Notes under the pieces: generated by a model
The model's input: the letters and a program-made list of their open reading frames with translations, nothing else
Databases searched by the model: none
What the model was told of the DNA's origin: nothing
Made by a program: the position numbers and the translations under genes
From: Rhodospirillales bacterium
Lineage (GTDB): Bacteria > Pseudomonadota > Alphaproteobacteria > SMXQ01
Length of the DNA stretch: 64,000 nucleotides
NCBI GenBank assembly: GCA_018666775.1
Contig: JABIXC010000017.1
Coordinates: forward strand, 1-64,000
Direction: 5' to 3'
Part shown: positions 8,131 through 17,562 of the stretch, piece by piece
Position numbering within the stretch: the first letter of the stretch is position 1
Layout of the letters: each line of letters starts with the position of its first letter

Positions 8131-9099
8131 CTACCACTCACTTGTTTGCACAAAGTGTCGCGCTGCGAACTGATAGGTTTCGCGGATCAGAAAATCGGCA
8201 TCTGCCTTGTCGCTGGGGTTTTTATCAGCCCATTTATTAAGCAATTCTTCCCATAGCATAAAGATGTCCCGCAGCTGGTCCCGGACCTCGCGGATATGGG
8301 CAACCTGGGTATCAAATTGACGCAGGGTGTTGAGAACTTCGCAGGTGTAGGCATCAAGCTCGTCGAAACGATCAAAGGTTTCCCGGATGGGCGTGTCGAC
8401 CAAGGTGTTGCAGCGAATGATCGATTCGTGGACAGATTTTTCATTGCTATAAGAGGATGCAAACGTCTTCATCTTCTTTTGGACGAGCTTGATTTTCTGC
8501 ATCTGTTCGCGGAGCGCATCAATATAGCACATTTCCATGGCAAGACGTTCCGCCAGTTCCTTGGTGCCCTCAAGCTTGTCTTCGACATTTTCGCCCAGCG
8601 TCAGCTTTTCCGACATGGCGACATATTCTTTTTCGGCCAAAACACCCATTTCTGTTTCATTCGCTTTGGCAATAAGTTGCTCAGTCGTAAACTCGCCGAT
8701 ATCTTCGCCGGTCGATTGCAGCGCCAATTGCAGTTTGATACGGCTGCGGGCGATTGTTTTGTATTTTTCATCAATCATCCAGGGCGCGGTGCCCAGCAGA
8801 ACCTCGCGGGGGAGAGAATCGCCCGGGCGGATTTCGCGCACATATTTCAGGCCCATGGTGACGTAATGCAAAAGCTTTGAATCAATGGAATTGTCCTTGA
8901 TTTCAAAACCGTCAGCAATCTGGCGAACGGGGATACCGGCCACCGCATCACCGATGGGGACAAACAGGGCAATTTCATCGCCGTCTGAAGTCTTTCGAAA
9001 AACGGCACAATCAATGCTGAACAGTTTGTGTTCGAACAAAAAATCGATGGTTTTGGGGAGAGACAGATCCTCCAGTGATACTTCTTCTGTCATGGTCAT
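8131..9099 (-). CDS. Conserved-type protein of unknown function, helical C-terminal half
   Basis: 322 residues, soluble, no signal peptide. Residues ~1-110 look mixed alpha/beta (FEHKLFSIDCAVFRKTSDGD, APWMIDEKYKTIARSRIKLQ); residues ~140-310 are charged and almost wholly helical with coiled-coil character (EKEYVAMSEKLTLGENVEDK and onward). I do not recognise a family. The in-frame ATG at 9093 is a second possible start. It converges on the TauD gene with 28 bases between stops. Confidence 0.75.
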   Translation of the reverse strand: MTMTEEVSLEDLSLPKTIDFLFEHKLFSIDCAVFRKTSDGDEIALFVPIGDAVAGIPVRQIADGFEIKDNSIDSKLLHYVTMGLKYVREIRPGDSLPREVLLGTAPWMIDEKYKTIARSRIKLQLALQSTGEDIGEFTTEQLIAKANETEMGVLAEKEYVAMSEKLTLGENVEDKLEGTKELAERLAMEMCYIDALREQMQKIKLVQKKMKTFASSYSNEKSVHESIIRCNTLVDTPIRETFDRFDELDAYTCEVLNTLRQFDTQVAHIREVRDQLRDIFMLWEELLNKWADKNPSDKADADFLIRETYQFAARHFVQTSEW

Positions 9100-9199
9100 G
9101 GCTTAAGCAATCCGACTGAGTGAGCTGATTCTAAGCGCCAGACCCGATTTTCAGGCCCAAGCGGAATAGGGGCTTTAAATATCGCGGTATAACCTAAAT

Positions 9200-9215
9200 G
9201 AGTTATTAACCCTGA
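9200..9215 (+). repeat. 16-bp direct repeat, copy 1
   Basis: GAGTTATTAACCCTGA, repeated exactly at 9415-9430, 215 bases downstream. It could be a regulator-binding site or a trace of duplication. Confidence 0.6.
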
Positions 9216-9414
9216 TGAAATGATTGCGGCATTGTTGCTTCCAAAATTAAGGATGTGTTGGAAACTGGCGGTTTTTAACAAGAAGTTCCGAAGAAAATTC
9301 GGCGATTTTAGCCCATCAGCCCCAACGTTACAGTATTGATAAAACCCACTTTGGTATCAGAGCCGCCCCAATTACGGGACGCTTGATCCGGGCATATTGG
9401 TGTATTTGCCAAAG

Positions 9415-9430
9415 GAGTTATTAACCCTGA
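9415..9430 (+). repeat. 16-bp direct repeat, copy 2
   Basis: Second exact copy of GAGTTATTAACCCTGA, 70 bases before the start of the TctC-type gene. Confidence 0.6.
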
Positions 9431-9500
9431 CCGGAAGGGGTGGTAGGTTGACCCACTCAAAATGGATAATTCGCTTAAAAATCCTTACAGGGGGAAGAAT

Positions 9501-10820
9501 ATGATTTCGAAAAAAATGACAATTTCTCGCGGGCTTGCGGGACTCCTCGGCGTTGCGGTGGTGGCAACCACGACGATGGCGGCGATGGCGGCCTCACCCG
9601 CAGAATTCTATAAGGGCCGCAAATTGCAGATGATCGTCGGCTCCGACCCCGGCGGCGGGTATGACACCTATGGCCGGCTGGTGGCTCGCCATATCGGACG
9701 CTTCCTGCCCGGAAAACCATCCCGGATTATCGTGAAAAATATGCCGGGTGCTGCTTCCATCGTCAGCGTCAATTACGTCTATAATGTTGCGCCTCAAGAT
9801 GGCTCTGTTATGGGTGCCCCCCAGCGGAGTATTCCCTTCGCCCAAATTTTGGGCAAAAAAGGCCCACGTTACTTGTCATCGAAGATCAACTGGTTGGGCA
9901 GCCTCAATAACGAAGCAGGCGTCGTCTACACCTGGCACAAGGCCAAGGTGAAGACCATGCAGGATGCCTTTAAGCATGTGGCAATCTTTGGTGCGGTTGG
10001 TCCCAATGACACGGAATATTATCCATCCCTGTTGAACAACACCATGGGAGCGAAATTCAAATTGGTGATGGGCTATTCATCCTCCACCACCATCCGCCTT
10101 GCCATGGAACGGGGCGAAGTGGAAGGCCAGACCCAGTCTTGGTCATCGCTGCGCAATGGCAATCCAGAATGGATTTCTGGAAACAAGGTCAATGTCTTTG
10201 TGCAGTTGTCGTTGAAGAAACATCCAGACCTGCCCAATGTGCCGTTGGTGTTTGATTTCATCACCAAGGAGCAGATCCTGCCACAGTTCACCGTCGATGA
10301 GGTCAAGACCTATTGGCGTTTGATGCTGACAGAAAAGGCCATGGGCCGTCCCTTCATGCTGGGCCCAAAGGTCCCTGCAGATCGGGTTGCTGCCATGCGC
10401 AAGGCCTTCACTGCCATGGTGTCAGAGAAGAAATTCCTGGCAGAAGCCAAGAAACGCAGGCGTGAGATTGTCTTTGTTTCCGGTGGTGAAATTCAGAAAA
10501 TGATTGGAAGCATGGCAGCCGCGCCAAAAAAGACCATTGAGAACCTGGCCAGCCTGATCCGCTACAAGGGGCCGATCAAGCGGGTAAAGGAAGCCCTGGC
10601 GCGCCATTCCGGCAAGGTCACCAAGACCAAAAAAGGCGGTCGCCGTATTTACCTTATGTTTAAGGGTAAAGAAGTGAAGGCCAAGGTTTCGGGATCGCGC
10701 ACCAAAGTCATGCTCAACGGTAAAAAGGTGAAGCGCAAAAAAATCAAGGCTGGCATGACCTGTACCTTCGTCTATCCGGGTGCCGGCCAGGAAGCGAAAG
10801 AAGTGAACTGTAAGAAGTAG
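9501..10820 (+). CDS. TctC/Bug-type periplasmic binding protein with basic two-Cys C-terminal module
   Basis: 439 residues from ATG 9501, preceded by GGGGGAAG. After a signal peptide ending near AAMAA, the binding-protein fold begins KLQMIVGSDPGGGYDTYGRL, the hallmark of tripartite tricarboxylate transporter receptors, and includes KKHPDLPNVPLVFDF. No tctA/tctB genes are nearby, so it is an orphan receptor. Residues ~377-439 are extra compared with normal Bug proteins (~300-330): a Lys/Arg-rich segment beginning KKGGRRIYLMF and ending in GMTC, a Tyr-Pro-Gly-rich turn and a final Cys, spaced C-x15-C. The same module occurs at the ends of the products of 19515 and 49765. A terminator follows. 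Confidence 0.88.
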   Translation: MISKKMTISRGLAGLLGVAVVATTTMAAMAASPAEFYKGRKLQMIVGSDPGGGYDTYGRLVARHIGRFLPGKPSRIIVKNMPGAASIVSVNYVYNVAPQDGSVMGAPQRSIPFAQILGKKGPRYLSSKINWLGSLNNEAGVVYTWHKAKVKTMQDAFKHVAIFGAVGPNDTEYYPSLLNNTMGAKFKLVMGYSSSTTIRLAMERGEVEGQTQSWSSLRNGNPEWISGNKVNVFVQLSLKKHPDLPNVPLVFDFITKEQILPQFTVDEVKTYWRLMLTEKAMGRPFMLGPKVPADRVAAMRKAFTAMVSEKKFLAEAKKRRREIVFVSGGEIQKMIGSMAAAPKKTIENLASLIRYKGPIKRVKEALARHSGKVTKTKKGGRRIYLMFKGKEVKAKVSGSRTKVMLNGKKVKRKKIKAGMTCTFVYPGAGQEAKEVNCKK

Positions 10821-10841
10821 TTTTGGGGAACACCTGAACGA

Positions 10842-10875
10842 AAACGCCCTCGGGGAATTCCCGGGGGCGTTTTTA
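10842..10875 (+). terminator. Rho-independent terminator, probably bidirectional
   Basis: AACGCCCTCGGG and CCCGGGGGCGTT form a long stem around GAATT, followed by TTTTTAT; a run of A precedes it, so it can also serve the convergent gene on the other strand. Confidence 0.9.
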
Positions 10876-11223
10876 TGTGTGCTTTAAACCCTTTTGCACC
10901 GTGTCGGTGAAGCCGACCGTCACATTGGCACCGCCCTCAATCACAGGGCGCTTGATCAGGGTGGGGGAGGCTGCCATCAGGGCGATGGCGCGTTTGTCAT
11001 CCAGATTGGCCCGGGATGGTTCCGCCAAGCCCTTCCAGGTGGTAGAGCGTTTGTTCAGGACCGTTTCCCAGCCCAACGCCCCAACCCAGGCGGTAATTTT
11101 AGACGCATCAATGCCGTCTTTGCGGAAATCGTGAAACCGGTGTTCAATGTTTTGGGCCGACAGCCATTTCAGGGCTGATCTGCAGGTATCACAATTTTTA
11201 ATGCCGTAAACGATAATCATCAT
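10873..11223 (-). CDS. ArsC/Spx-family reductase, YffB-like
   Basis: 116 residues with a thioredoxin-like N-terminus: YGIKNCDTCRSALKWL places the redox Cys in a CDTC motif. KRSTTWKGL and LIKRPVIEGG match the ArsC-family core. The KNCDTC form is typical of the YffB subgroup, which is not a proven arsenate reductase and probably uses glutathione. Two consecutive ATG codons follow an AGGA; either may start. It converges on the TctC-type gene, sharing the terminator. Confidence 0.85.
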   Translation of the reverse strand: MMIIVYGIKNCDTCRSALKWLSAQNIEHRFHDFRKDGIDASKITAWVGALGWETVLNKRSTTWKGLAEPSRANLDDKRAIALMAASPTLIKRPVIEGGANVTVGFTDTVQKGLKHT

Positions 11224-11355
11224 TTATCCTGTTTCTTGTCATTTTCTTGATTATAGACCGATTTTTTTAGATGCAGGGCTTTGCGTTTGGCGCGGGCTCT
11301 TGTAAAACAGGAAACCACACAGAAAACCAGACCGATACAGAAACGGGGAAGTAAT

Positions 11356-11577
11356 ATGGACGCCATCGAAATTGCAAGGGTACAGACCTATCTACGGACG
11401 GCCTTTGACAATCAGCGCATTATGATCGACCAACCGAAAAAGCCGGGTGCGCCCATCGAAGTGCGCACCGGCCCGGAATTTGTCGGCGTGCTGCATCGCG
11501 ACGAAGATGAAGGCGAAGTGTCATACACATTGATGGTTTCCATTCTGGAAGAAGACTTGCCCCCAACCGGAGGCTGA
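11356..11577 (+). CDS. DUF3126-like small protein
   Basis: 73 residues. The sequence EIARVQTYLRTAFDN ... GAPIEVRTGPEFVGVLHRDEDEGEVSY ... ILEEDLP matches the compact alphaproteobacterial DUF3126 family as I remember it. Function unknown. ATG 11356 follows GGGGAAG. It is followed after 36 bases by the transporter gene and may be cotranscribed. Confidence 0.82.
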   Translation: MDAIEIARVQTYLRTAFDNQRIMIDQPKKPGAPIEVRTGPEFVGVLHRDEDEGEVSYTLMVSILEEDLPPTGG

Positions 11578-11613
11578 GCGTGGGCGGCTAAGCCGCGACA
11601 CACGGGGCCACAC

Positions 11614-12342
11614 ATGAACCCAGAATCATTATTGACCCGTTCTGAACATGTTTTTGCCATCTTGATGGCGGGTTTTGTCGTGGTGTTGGTGTTGACCAAC
11701 ATCATCGGGGTAAAGTTGTTTCTGGCATTCCCCGAAACCATGCCCCAGGGTTTATTCGGAGAATCCATCACCCTGACCATGGGGTTGATCACCTATCCCT
11801 TTACGTTTTTGATGACCGATATCGTGTGCGAGGTCTATGGCCGCAAAAAAGCAAATTTGATGGTGGTGACAGGCTTTGTCATGAGCCTGATTTCTTTGGT
11901 GTTCATTCAAATCTCATTGGTGTTGCCAGGCGCACCTGCCTGGACTGCGGGCAGTGTCCATTATGGGACGGTTGGCGAAATGCAACGCGCGTTCGAATCC
12001 GTCTTTACGCTGCCGGGCATTTTAATCTTTGGGTCCATGACGGCGTATCTTGTGGCCCAATTGATGGATGTGCGGTTGTTTCATTTCTGGAAACGGGTGA
12101 CCAATGGCCGCCATTTATGGCTGCGCAACAATGCCTCCACCATGATCAGCCAGATGGTCGATACGGTCATCGTGAATTCGATTTTTTTAGGCTTTGGCCT
12201 TGGCCTGCCGTGGGTTTTGGTGGGGAAAATTATTATCGCCAGTTACCTGTTCAAGGTTTTGATGGCCTTGGCCGATACGCCCTTTATCTATCTTGGGGTC
12301 TATTGGGTGCGTCGGATCACGGGCCAAGCGCACGCGAAGTGA
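11614..12342 (+). CDS. Queuosine precursor transporter (YhhQ/VUT family)
   Basis: 242 residues with about six membrane segments. The TLTMGLITYPFTFLMTDIVC segment and the following EVYGRKKAN are the characteristic YhhQ signature, as is the polar helix WLRNNASTMISQMVDTVIVN. The family imports 7-deazaguanine precursors of queuosine across the inner membrane. No queuosine synthesis genes are in the window. Confidence 0.88.
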   Translation: MNPESLLTRSEHVFAILMAGFVVVLVLTNIIGVKLFLAFPETMPQGLFGESITLTMGLITYPFTFLMTDIVCEVYGRKKANLMVVTGFVMSLISLVFIQISLVLPGAPAWTAGSVHYGTVGEMQRAFESVFTLPGILIFGSMTAYLVAQLMDVRLFHFWKRVTNGRHLWLRNNASTMISQMVDTVIVNSIFLGFGLGLPWVLVGKIIIASYLFKVLMALADTPFIYLGVYWVRRITGQAHAK

Positions 12343-12416
12343 TTGCCGCTTGGCCATTCTCTGTCTAAAATGGCGATAGAACCTCGAAAAGGGGTCCATT
12401 ATTAGGGAGAAAGCAC

Positions 12417-13562
12417 ATGACACCAGAAGAGAACAAAGCCTTAACGCGTGTTGGCCCCGGAACGCCCGGCGGTGAAATGTTGCGCCGCTATTGGTGGCCG
12501 GTATTTCTGTCTGATGACCTGAAAAATGAACCCGTTATTGTGCGCCATCTTGGCGAAGATTTTGTTTTGTTCCGCGAAGGCAAAGGCCAAGTCGGGCTTT
12601 TGGATAAATCCTGTCCCCACCGTGGCGTCTCCATGGAACATGGCCGGGTCGAAGACACAGGCATTCGCTGTTGCTATCATGGCTGGCTGTTCGATGCCGA
12701 TGGCCAATGTCTGGAGACCCCGGCAGAACCTGTTGGATCAACCCTGAAAGACGGGGTGAAAATGCGCGCCGGTCAGGTGCGGGAACTTTCGGGATTTGTA
12801 TTTGCCTATATCGGGCCGATGCCGGTGCCGGTGTTGCCGAAATATGATTTGCTATCGCGCGAAGACATGCACCGCGAAGTATGGTCAAAAACCGATCATT
12901 GCAATTGGGTGCAACGGGCCGAAAATGGTGCCGATCCCTATCATTCCATGTCGCTGCATGCGCCGGTTTACCCATCGATTGCCTTGAAACGGGCAGAGGT
13001 TGAATGGACCGAAACCTGGTATGGGTGCCGCCAGGAATCCCATTACCCCGGAGAGCTGACCAATATCAGCCACCAGATTTTTCCGTCATCCACCCGTCGT
13101 CATGGCGCCCGGGTTGGCACGGTGCCCAGCGAATTTTTCCACATTCGTGTGCCCACCGATGATGACCTGACCACCACGTTTTATGTGAAGGCCAATGCGG
13201 CGCCAGAAGGCCCATATCGATTGGTCAGCTCTGGTGCGCGAAAAAATGTGCGGGGCGTCTATGAAAAGGTTGATGATGGCTGGTGGCGCGTTGTTTCCAA
13301 TGAACAAGATCGCGCCGCCCAGGAAAGCCAGGGGTTGATTTATGACCGCAGTAAGAATGAAACGCTGGGAACATCGGACCGGGGCGTTGTGATGTGGCGA
13401 CACATGGCTTTTGAATCGATCAAGGCCGTTCAAGAAGGCCGCGACCCGGCAGGGGTGGTGCGCGAAGGTGATGAAAATGCCGAACAAATCATCGAATTTG
13501 ATGCCAGCAAAAACTTCTCTGATTCCGCTCGCGAACTCGGCGAAGAACGCGCGCTCAGCTAA
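12417..13562 (+). CDS. Rieske-type aromatic ring-hydroxylating oxygenase, alpha subunit
   Basis: 381 residues. The N-terminal Rieske domain has CPHRG and CCYHGWLFD, giving the C-x-H and C-x2-H ligands of the [2Fe-2S] cluster. The catalytic domain begins CNWVQRAENGADPYHSMSLH, with the Asp/His ligands of the mononuclear iron. It resembles the phthalate/vanillate oxygenase group that oxidises aromatic acids or O-demethylates. No ferredoxin reductase is adjacent, so its electron donor must be elsewhere. AGGGAG precedes ATG 12417. Its stop overlaps the stop of the convergent aldolase gene by four bases. Confidence 0.92.
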   Translation: MTPEENKALTRVGPGTPGGEMLRRYWWPVFLSDDLKNEPVIVRHLGEDFVLFREGKGQVGLLDKSCPHRGVSMEHGRVEDTGIRCCYHGWLFDADGQCLETPAEPVGSTLKDGVKMRAGQVRELSGFVFAYIGPMPVPVLPKYDLLSREDMHREVWSKTDHCNWVQRAENGADPYHSMSLHAPVYPSIALKRAEVEWTETWYGCRQESHYPGELTNISHQIFPSSTRRHGARVGTVPSEFFHIRVPTDDDLTTTFYVKANAAPEGPYRLVSSGARKNVRGVYEKVDDGWWRVVSNEQDRAAQESQGLIYDRSKNETLGTSDRGVVMWRHMAFESIKAVQEGRDPAGVVREGDENAEQIIEFDASKNFSDSARELGEERALS

Positions 13563-14341
13563 TCCCTGAACCCGGGATCGGCGCGGTCCAGCATTTCGAG
13601 ATGTGAATGCCATTCTGCGGGCGGCGTTATGTGGTCGCGCGGGCGGTTGGCCTGTTTTGCTGTGTATTTCACCACGTCCATGTCTGGCAGGTTAAGCGCG
13701 CCCCCGGTGTTCATGGCGGCCACCTGAACCCGGCATGCGGTCTCCAGAGAATAGCTCCAGCGAAAGGCCGACCACATGCTGGGGGCGGTTACCAATAGCC
13801 CGTGATTGCGCAGGATGATCCAGTTGCGCGTGCCCAGATCGGCCACCAATCGGTCGCGTTCTTCCAGGTCCGTCGCATAGCCTTCATAGTTGTGATAGGC
13901 CATGTCGGCGACGAAGCGCATGGATTTCTGATTGACCGGCAACAACCCGCATTCCAGCGCCGATACCGCCATGCCTGCGGTGGTATGGGTATGGACGCAG
14001 CATTCCACATCGGGTCGCGCGCCCATGATGGCGGAATGGATGACGTAGCCGGCGCGGATGACGGTGTCGGGGGTGTCGTCCAGAATTTGGCCTTCAAGGT
14101 TGATCTTGATCAGGTCCGATGCCCGCATCTGGTGAAACAACCGGCCTTCGGGATTTAATAAAAACTGGTCATCGGTTCCTGGCACCCGGGCCGAAATATG
14201 GGTCGATGTCTTGTCGTCCATATCGTAATGGGCGATCAATCGATACATGGCGGCCAGATTGACGCGGGTTTCGCGCTCCTGATCGCTCATAGGGGGATGG
14301 TTGCCTTCAAGGCGGGTGATGGATACCGGTGATGCACACAT
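13559..14341 (-). CDS. Class II aldolase/adducin-family protein
   Basis: 260 residues from ATG 14341 (GGGAGAG upstream). NLAAMYRLIAHYDMDDKTST, CVHTHTTAGMAVSAL (the His-x-His zinc site) and RNHGLLVTAP are standard class II aldolase motifs. Family members cleave or decarboxylate sugar-phosphate-like or hydroxy-oxo compounds; some members sit in aromatic degradation clusters, which would suit the neighbouring oxygenase. Specific substrate unknown. A longer reading to 14389 lacks a ribosome binding site. Confidence 0.87.
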   Translation of the reverse strand: MCASPVSITRLEGNHPPMSDQERETRVNLAAMYRLIAHYDMDDKTSTHISARVPGTDDQFLLNPEGRLFHQMRASDLIKINLEGQILDDTPDTVIRAGYVIHSAIMGARPDVECCVHTHTTAGMAVSALECGLLPVNQKSMRFVADMAYHNYEGYATDLEERDRLVADLGTRNWIILRNHGLLVTAPSMWSAFRWSYSLETACRVQVAAMNTGGALNLPDMDVVKYTAKQANRPRDHITPPAEWHSHLEMLDRADPGFRD

Positions 14342-14530
14342 GATTTGTCTCTCCCTGTTTTGTCCCGTCTTATGCGCGAGATCATGCAAAGAGGTTAGAA
14401 GAAATGAGCCTTTGATTCAAATGGCTTTGCTTGCGTGGGCCACACTTGCGTAGGTGCGTGTTGTAGGTTACCAAGAATGAAAGCGGTTTTTGGCTGAAAA
14501 CTGTATAAATTTTAATGGTGGAGGAACCCC

Positions 14531-15481
14531 ATGACCACGTTGGTAACCGGTGCCGGGCTGATCGGCACGGCATTTGCTCAAAATGCCCTGAAGCGTAATG
14601 AAGATGTTGTTTTTTTCGATCCTGAACCAAGGGCAGACTTTATCGCAAAAAAACTGGGCACAAAAGATGTGGCGCAGGTGCGCGGCGATGTTCGTGATCT
14701 GCCTAAATTGATCGAAACCATCAAAGAATATAAATGCGAAACGGTGGTCCATACCGCAGGCATTATTGGCGGCAAGGTGGATCAGTTGATGTATTCAGCC
14801 CTGCAAATCAATATTCAGGGCACCATGAATGTGGCAGAAGCGTCACGCTTAATGGATGTCAGGCGTCTGGTTCATGTTTCAACGTTTGGTGTCTATGACA
14901 TGCGCCGCGATGATACCCCTAAAGTAATGTCGGAAGATTGGCATCGTGGCCATGGCCGGTCTTATGGCAATTCAAAGGTTGCGAAGGAACTGATCTTGGA
15001 GGCCTATCACAACCGCTATGATCTGGAACTGGTGGGGGTGCGCCCGGCCAATGTGTTTGGCAACGGCCATTTCTGGTCCGGTTCAGGGGGTGGTGCGAAA
15101 ATTCATGAATTGATGGTGGCAGGTCATGAAGGCAGGGTTGCAAAAATTCCCGAAGGCCAGACCATGGCAAATGAATATATTTATTCAAAAGACATCGGGG
15201 CCATTATGGATGCCGCAGCCACCGTGCCCCAGCCGAAAGAGATGCTGTTCTTTAATGGCGGCACCGGCATTAACACGCCGTTCGATGATCTGATTGGGGC
15301 CGTGCAAAAAATTCACCCGGGGCTTGAATACGAAGTGATCCCCGGCAAGGGGGGCAAGAACCGGGACACCATTCTTGATATGGGGGCCGCCAAAAAACAT
15401 CTGGGGTTTGAACCGGGCTACAGCCTTGATGCGGCTTTGGCCGATTATGCTCAGGAAATTTCAGAGATCGGGGCATTTTAG
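14531..15481 (+). CDS. NAD-dependent epimerase/dehydratase family protein
   Basis: 316 residues, extended SDR. MTTLVTGAGLIGTAFA contains the G-x2-G-x2-G-like NAD-binding turn; HVSTFGVYD and RSYGNSKVAKE give the Ser and Tyr-x3-Lys of the active site. VGVRPANVFGNGHFW is the typical substrate-binding segment. ATG 14531 follows GGAGG. It may act on a sugar nucleotide or on a catabolic intermediate of the surrounding cluster. Confidence 0.85.
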   Translation: MTTLVTGAGLIGTAFAQNALKRNEDVVFFDPEPRADFIAKKLGTKDVAQVRGDVRDLPKLIETIKEYKCETVVHTAGIIGGKVDQLMYSALQINIQGTMNVAEASRLMDVRRLVHVSTFGVYDMRRDDTPKVMSEDWHRGHGRSYGNSKVAKELILEAYHNRYDLELVGVRPANVFGNGHFWSGSGGGAKIHELMVAGHEGRVAKIPEGQTMANEYIYSKDIGAIMDAAATVPQPKEMLFFNGGTGINTPFDDLIGAVQKIHPGLEYEVIPGKGGKNRDTILDMGAAKKHLGFEPGYSLDAALADYAQEISEIGAF

Positions 15482-15497
15482 AATTACTTGCCCGTGA

Positions 15498-16763
15498 TCA
15501 TTTGCCGGTGATCATTGATTTAACGAAATCAATGTGGAGGCGCAGGTGATAAAGCTGTTCGGTATGGCCCAAAGGCACGTGCAGCTCTCCGACCTGAATT
15601 TGAATTCGGTCCAGCCTCTCGACAAGCTCTTTTAAAACACTGTCGCCTTTTCGAAATTGTTCTTCGATTTCGCGCAATTCACCGTACCAGCGATAAATGC
15701 GCCGACGTATCCCCCAGCGATACGCAGGTGGTGCAATTTTGAACAGGGGAAACAGCAGGGTCAGCAACGGCACCAACATGATCATCAGCCGTTCTGCCAT
15801 GACGGCGGCCCAAAACGGCAAAACGCGGCGCAGGAAACTTGGCCCCGATTTCAGATACCGCTGGGCATCTTCGTCGATGGGAAAATCAAGAAAGCGGTGG
15901 GATGGGAAAACACCTGCGGGCGTTGTCAATCCACCGGGCTTGTGAACCTTGGTGATGGTGGCCATTAACAAATTGGTCAACGCCGGGTGCAGATCGTCAC
16001 GCACCACCAGGGCCGCCGTTGGGGCCAGCATGGTCACATCGCGTGAAGGCGTATCGCTTTCAAGCCCCAATGCGCCCCGGGGCAAGGAGACCTCGGAAAG
16101 ATAGGCATATTGCCGCATATAGGCTTTGGCCCGGGAAAAGTTCATGAGGTGAATGTTGGGCCTGCGTAATTGGGCCAGCAATCCGGGTGACAGTTTGGCG
16201 GATACGAAAATGGCTGCATCGACTTTGCCAAAGCCCAGCAAAGCCCGTGCTTCGGCTCCGCCAACGTTAACCAGCGTCGAATTATCCCCATACACGCCGT
16301 TGGCCGATAACAAGGTCCGCGCCAGAACCCGGGTGCCGGACCCCTTCATGCCAATGGCAATGCGCTTGCCTTTCAGCTCGCCGATGTTGCGCGGTGGTTT
16401 CTGTCCCCGGGTTAACAGCCAGACCGGCTCATAAAACAGACTGCCCAGCGATTTCAACCCCGGCGCCCCATATGGATCACCGATGCCGCCCTGAACAAAG
16501 CCCATGCTCACGCCGCTTTTGGGGTCTGTCAGCAGGGAAAGGTTTTCACGGGCCCCTGCGGTATGGCGAATTTTGACGGTAATGCCAGATTATTTAAGGG
16601 CGGTTTTATACTGTTCGGCAAAGGCACTATAGGCACCATTGGGGCCGCCGGTGGCAATGGTGATGGTCTTGGGCGGTGCCGGATCAACAAAGCGATAGGT
16701 CACCATGAAACCAATGATGACAATCACGGAGATGGGCAGGTAGATTTTTAGAAAATCGCGCAT
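15498..16763 (-). pseudogene. TAXI-family TRAP-type binding protein gene interrupted by an in-frame UAA
   Basis: Reading from ATG 16763, the product starts MRDFLKIYLPISVIVIIGFM (membrane anchor/signal), continues with TITIATGGPNGAYSAFAEQY, the hallmark of TAXI receptors, then meets TAA at 16592-16590 (codon 58). The same frame goes on unbroken with SGITVKIRHTAGARENLSLL to the stop at 15498, so this is one substitution, not a frameshift. The downstream part keeps GMKGSGTRVLARTLL and ends with a hydrophobic segment near MIMLVPLLTLLFPLF and a coiled-coil tail. Translation could restart at GTG 16511, but that product would lack export signal and the N-terminal lobe. No TRAP permease genes are adjacent. 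Without the stop it would be about 421 residues. Confidence 0.82.
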
Positions 16764-16848
16764 AAAATCATTTTAAAGGTTTTGATGGGTCTCGTGATCC
16801 CCTAAATTGAGGAAAATTAAAATAAGTAAGCCATTAAGGGAACCTGAC

Positions 16849-17559
16849 ATGCCCAAAAAAATCGATGCTTATCTCTGGACCACCGGAAACGCCCGCAAGA
16901 TATTTGTGATGTTCGAAGAAACCGGTCTGGAATACAACACCTTAATCGTCAATATCCGCAAAGGCGAACAATTCGCCCCGGATTTTCTGAAAATCAGCCC
17001 CAACAATAAAATCCCGGTCATTGTTGATCCCGATGGGCCAGATGGTGAAACGCTATCGATCTTTGAATCTGGCGCCATTTTGGAATATCTCGGCGATAAA
17101 TCCGGACAACTCCTGCCCAAATCGGGCGTGGCGCGCTACAAGGTGATCGAATGGCTGCATCTGGTCGCGGCCAATCTTGGCCCGGCCCTAGGACAGGCCC
17201 ATTATTTTGTCCATGAATTTCCCGAAGGCAATGAACACGCCGCCACGCGCTTTCGCAATGAAACCGCGCGCCTGTTCAAAGTGCTCGATGAACAATTGAT
17301 CGATAAAGACTGGATCGCCACCGACGCATACACCATCGCCGATATCTCGGCCTATGGCCGCGTGCGCGGCTGGAAAAACGCCGGCATCCAAATCGATGAC
17401 ACCCCGCGGCTGAAAGACTGGCTCGCCCGCATCGAAGCCCGCCCCGCCGTACAACGCGCCGATAAAATCATTCAAGACCTCAACACCAAACTCCGAGGCG
17501 ATGTCGCCGTTGACCAACATTCTATCCTCTATGGGGATCGACAGATGGCCCGGAAGTAG
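16849..17559 (+). CDS. Glutathione S-transferase family protein (YfcG/Ure2-like)
   Basis: 236 residues. The thioredoxin-like N-terminal domain has WTTGNARKIFVMFEETGLEY, SPNNKIPVIVD with the cis-Pro, and SIFESGAILEYLGDKSG with the glutathione-binding Glu-Ser. The C-terminal domain (residues ~95-220) is helical. The N-terminal Thr-x-Asn-type active site fits the nu-class, which has disulfide-bond reductase activity. AAGGGA precedes ATG 16849. It faces the convergent VOC gene with only three bases between stops. Confidence 0.88.
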   Translation: MPKKIDAYLWTTGNARKIFVMFEETGLEYNTLIVNIRKGEQFAPDFLKISPNNKIPVIVDPDGPDGETLSIFESGAILEYLGDKSGQLLPKSGVARYKVIEWLHLVAANLGPALGQAHYFVHEFPEGNEHAATRFRNETARLFKVLDEQLIDKDWIATDAYTIADISAYGRVRGWKNAGIQIDDTPRLKDWLARIEARPAVQRADKIIQDLNTKLRGDVAVDQHSILYGDRQMARK

Positions 17560-17562
17560 GGG

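Larger units (their letters stand above)
9100..9500. other. Intergenic region with a repeated 16-mer
   Basis: About 400 bases between divergent genes. Apart from the 16-bp direct repeat at 9200 and 9415 I see no RNA element, terminator or small gene with a ribosome binding site. Confidence 0.4.

Noticed and set aside
8296-8880. Long forward-strand open frame opposite the 322-residue unknown protein
   Set aside because: It has no ribosome binding site, and its His/Phe/Ile-rich composition is what the antisense of the helical protein gives; the reverse-strand gene has normal composition.
13802-14158. Forward-strand open frame inside the class II aldolase gene
   Set aside because: It is antisense to a gene with clear family motifs and lacks a start signal.
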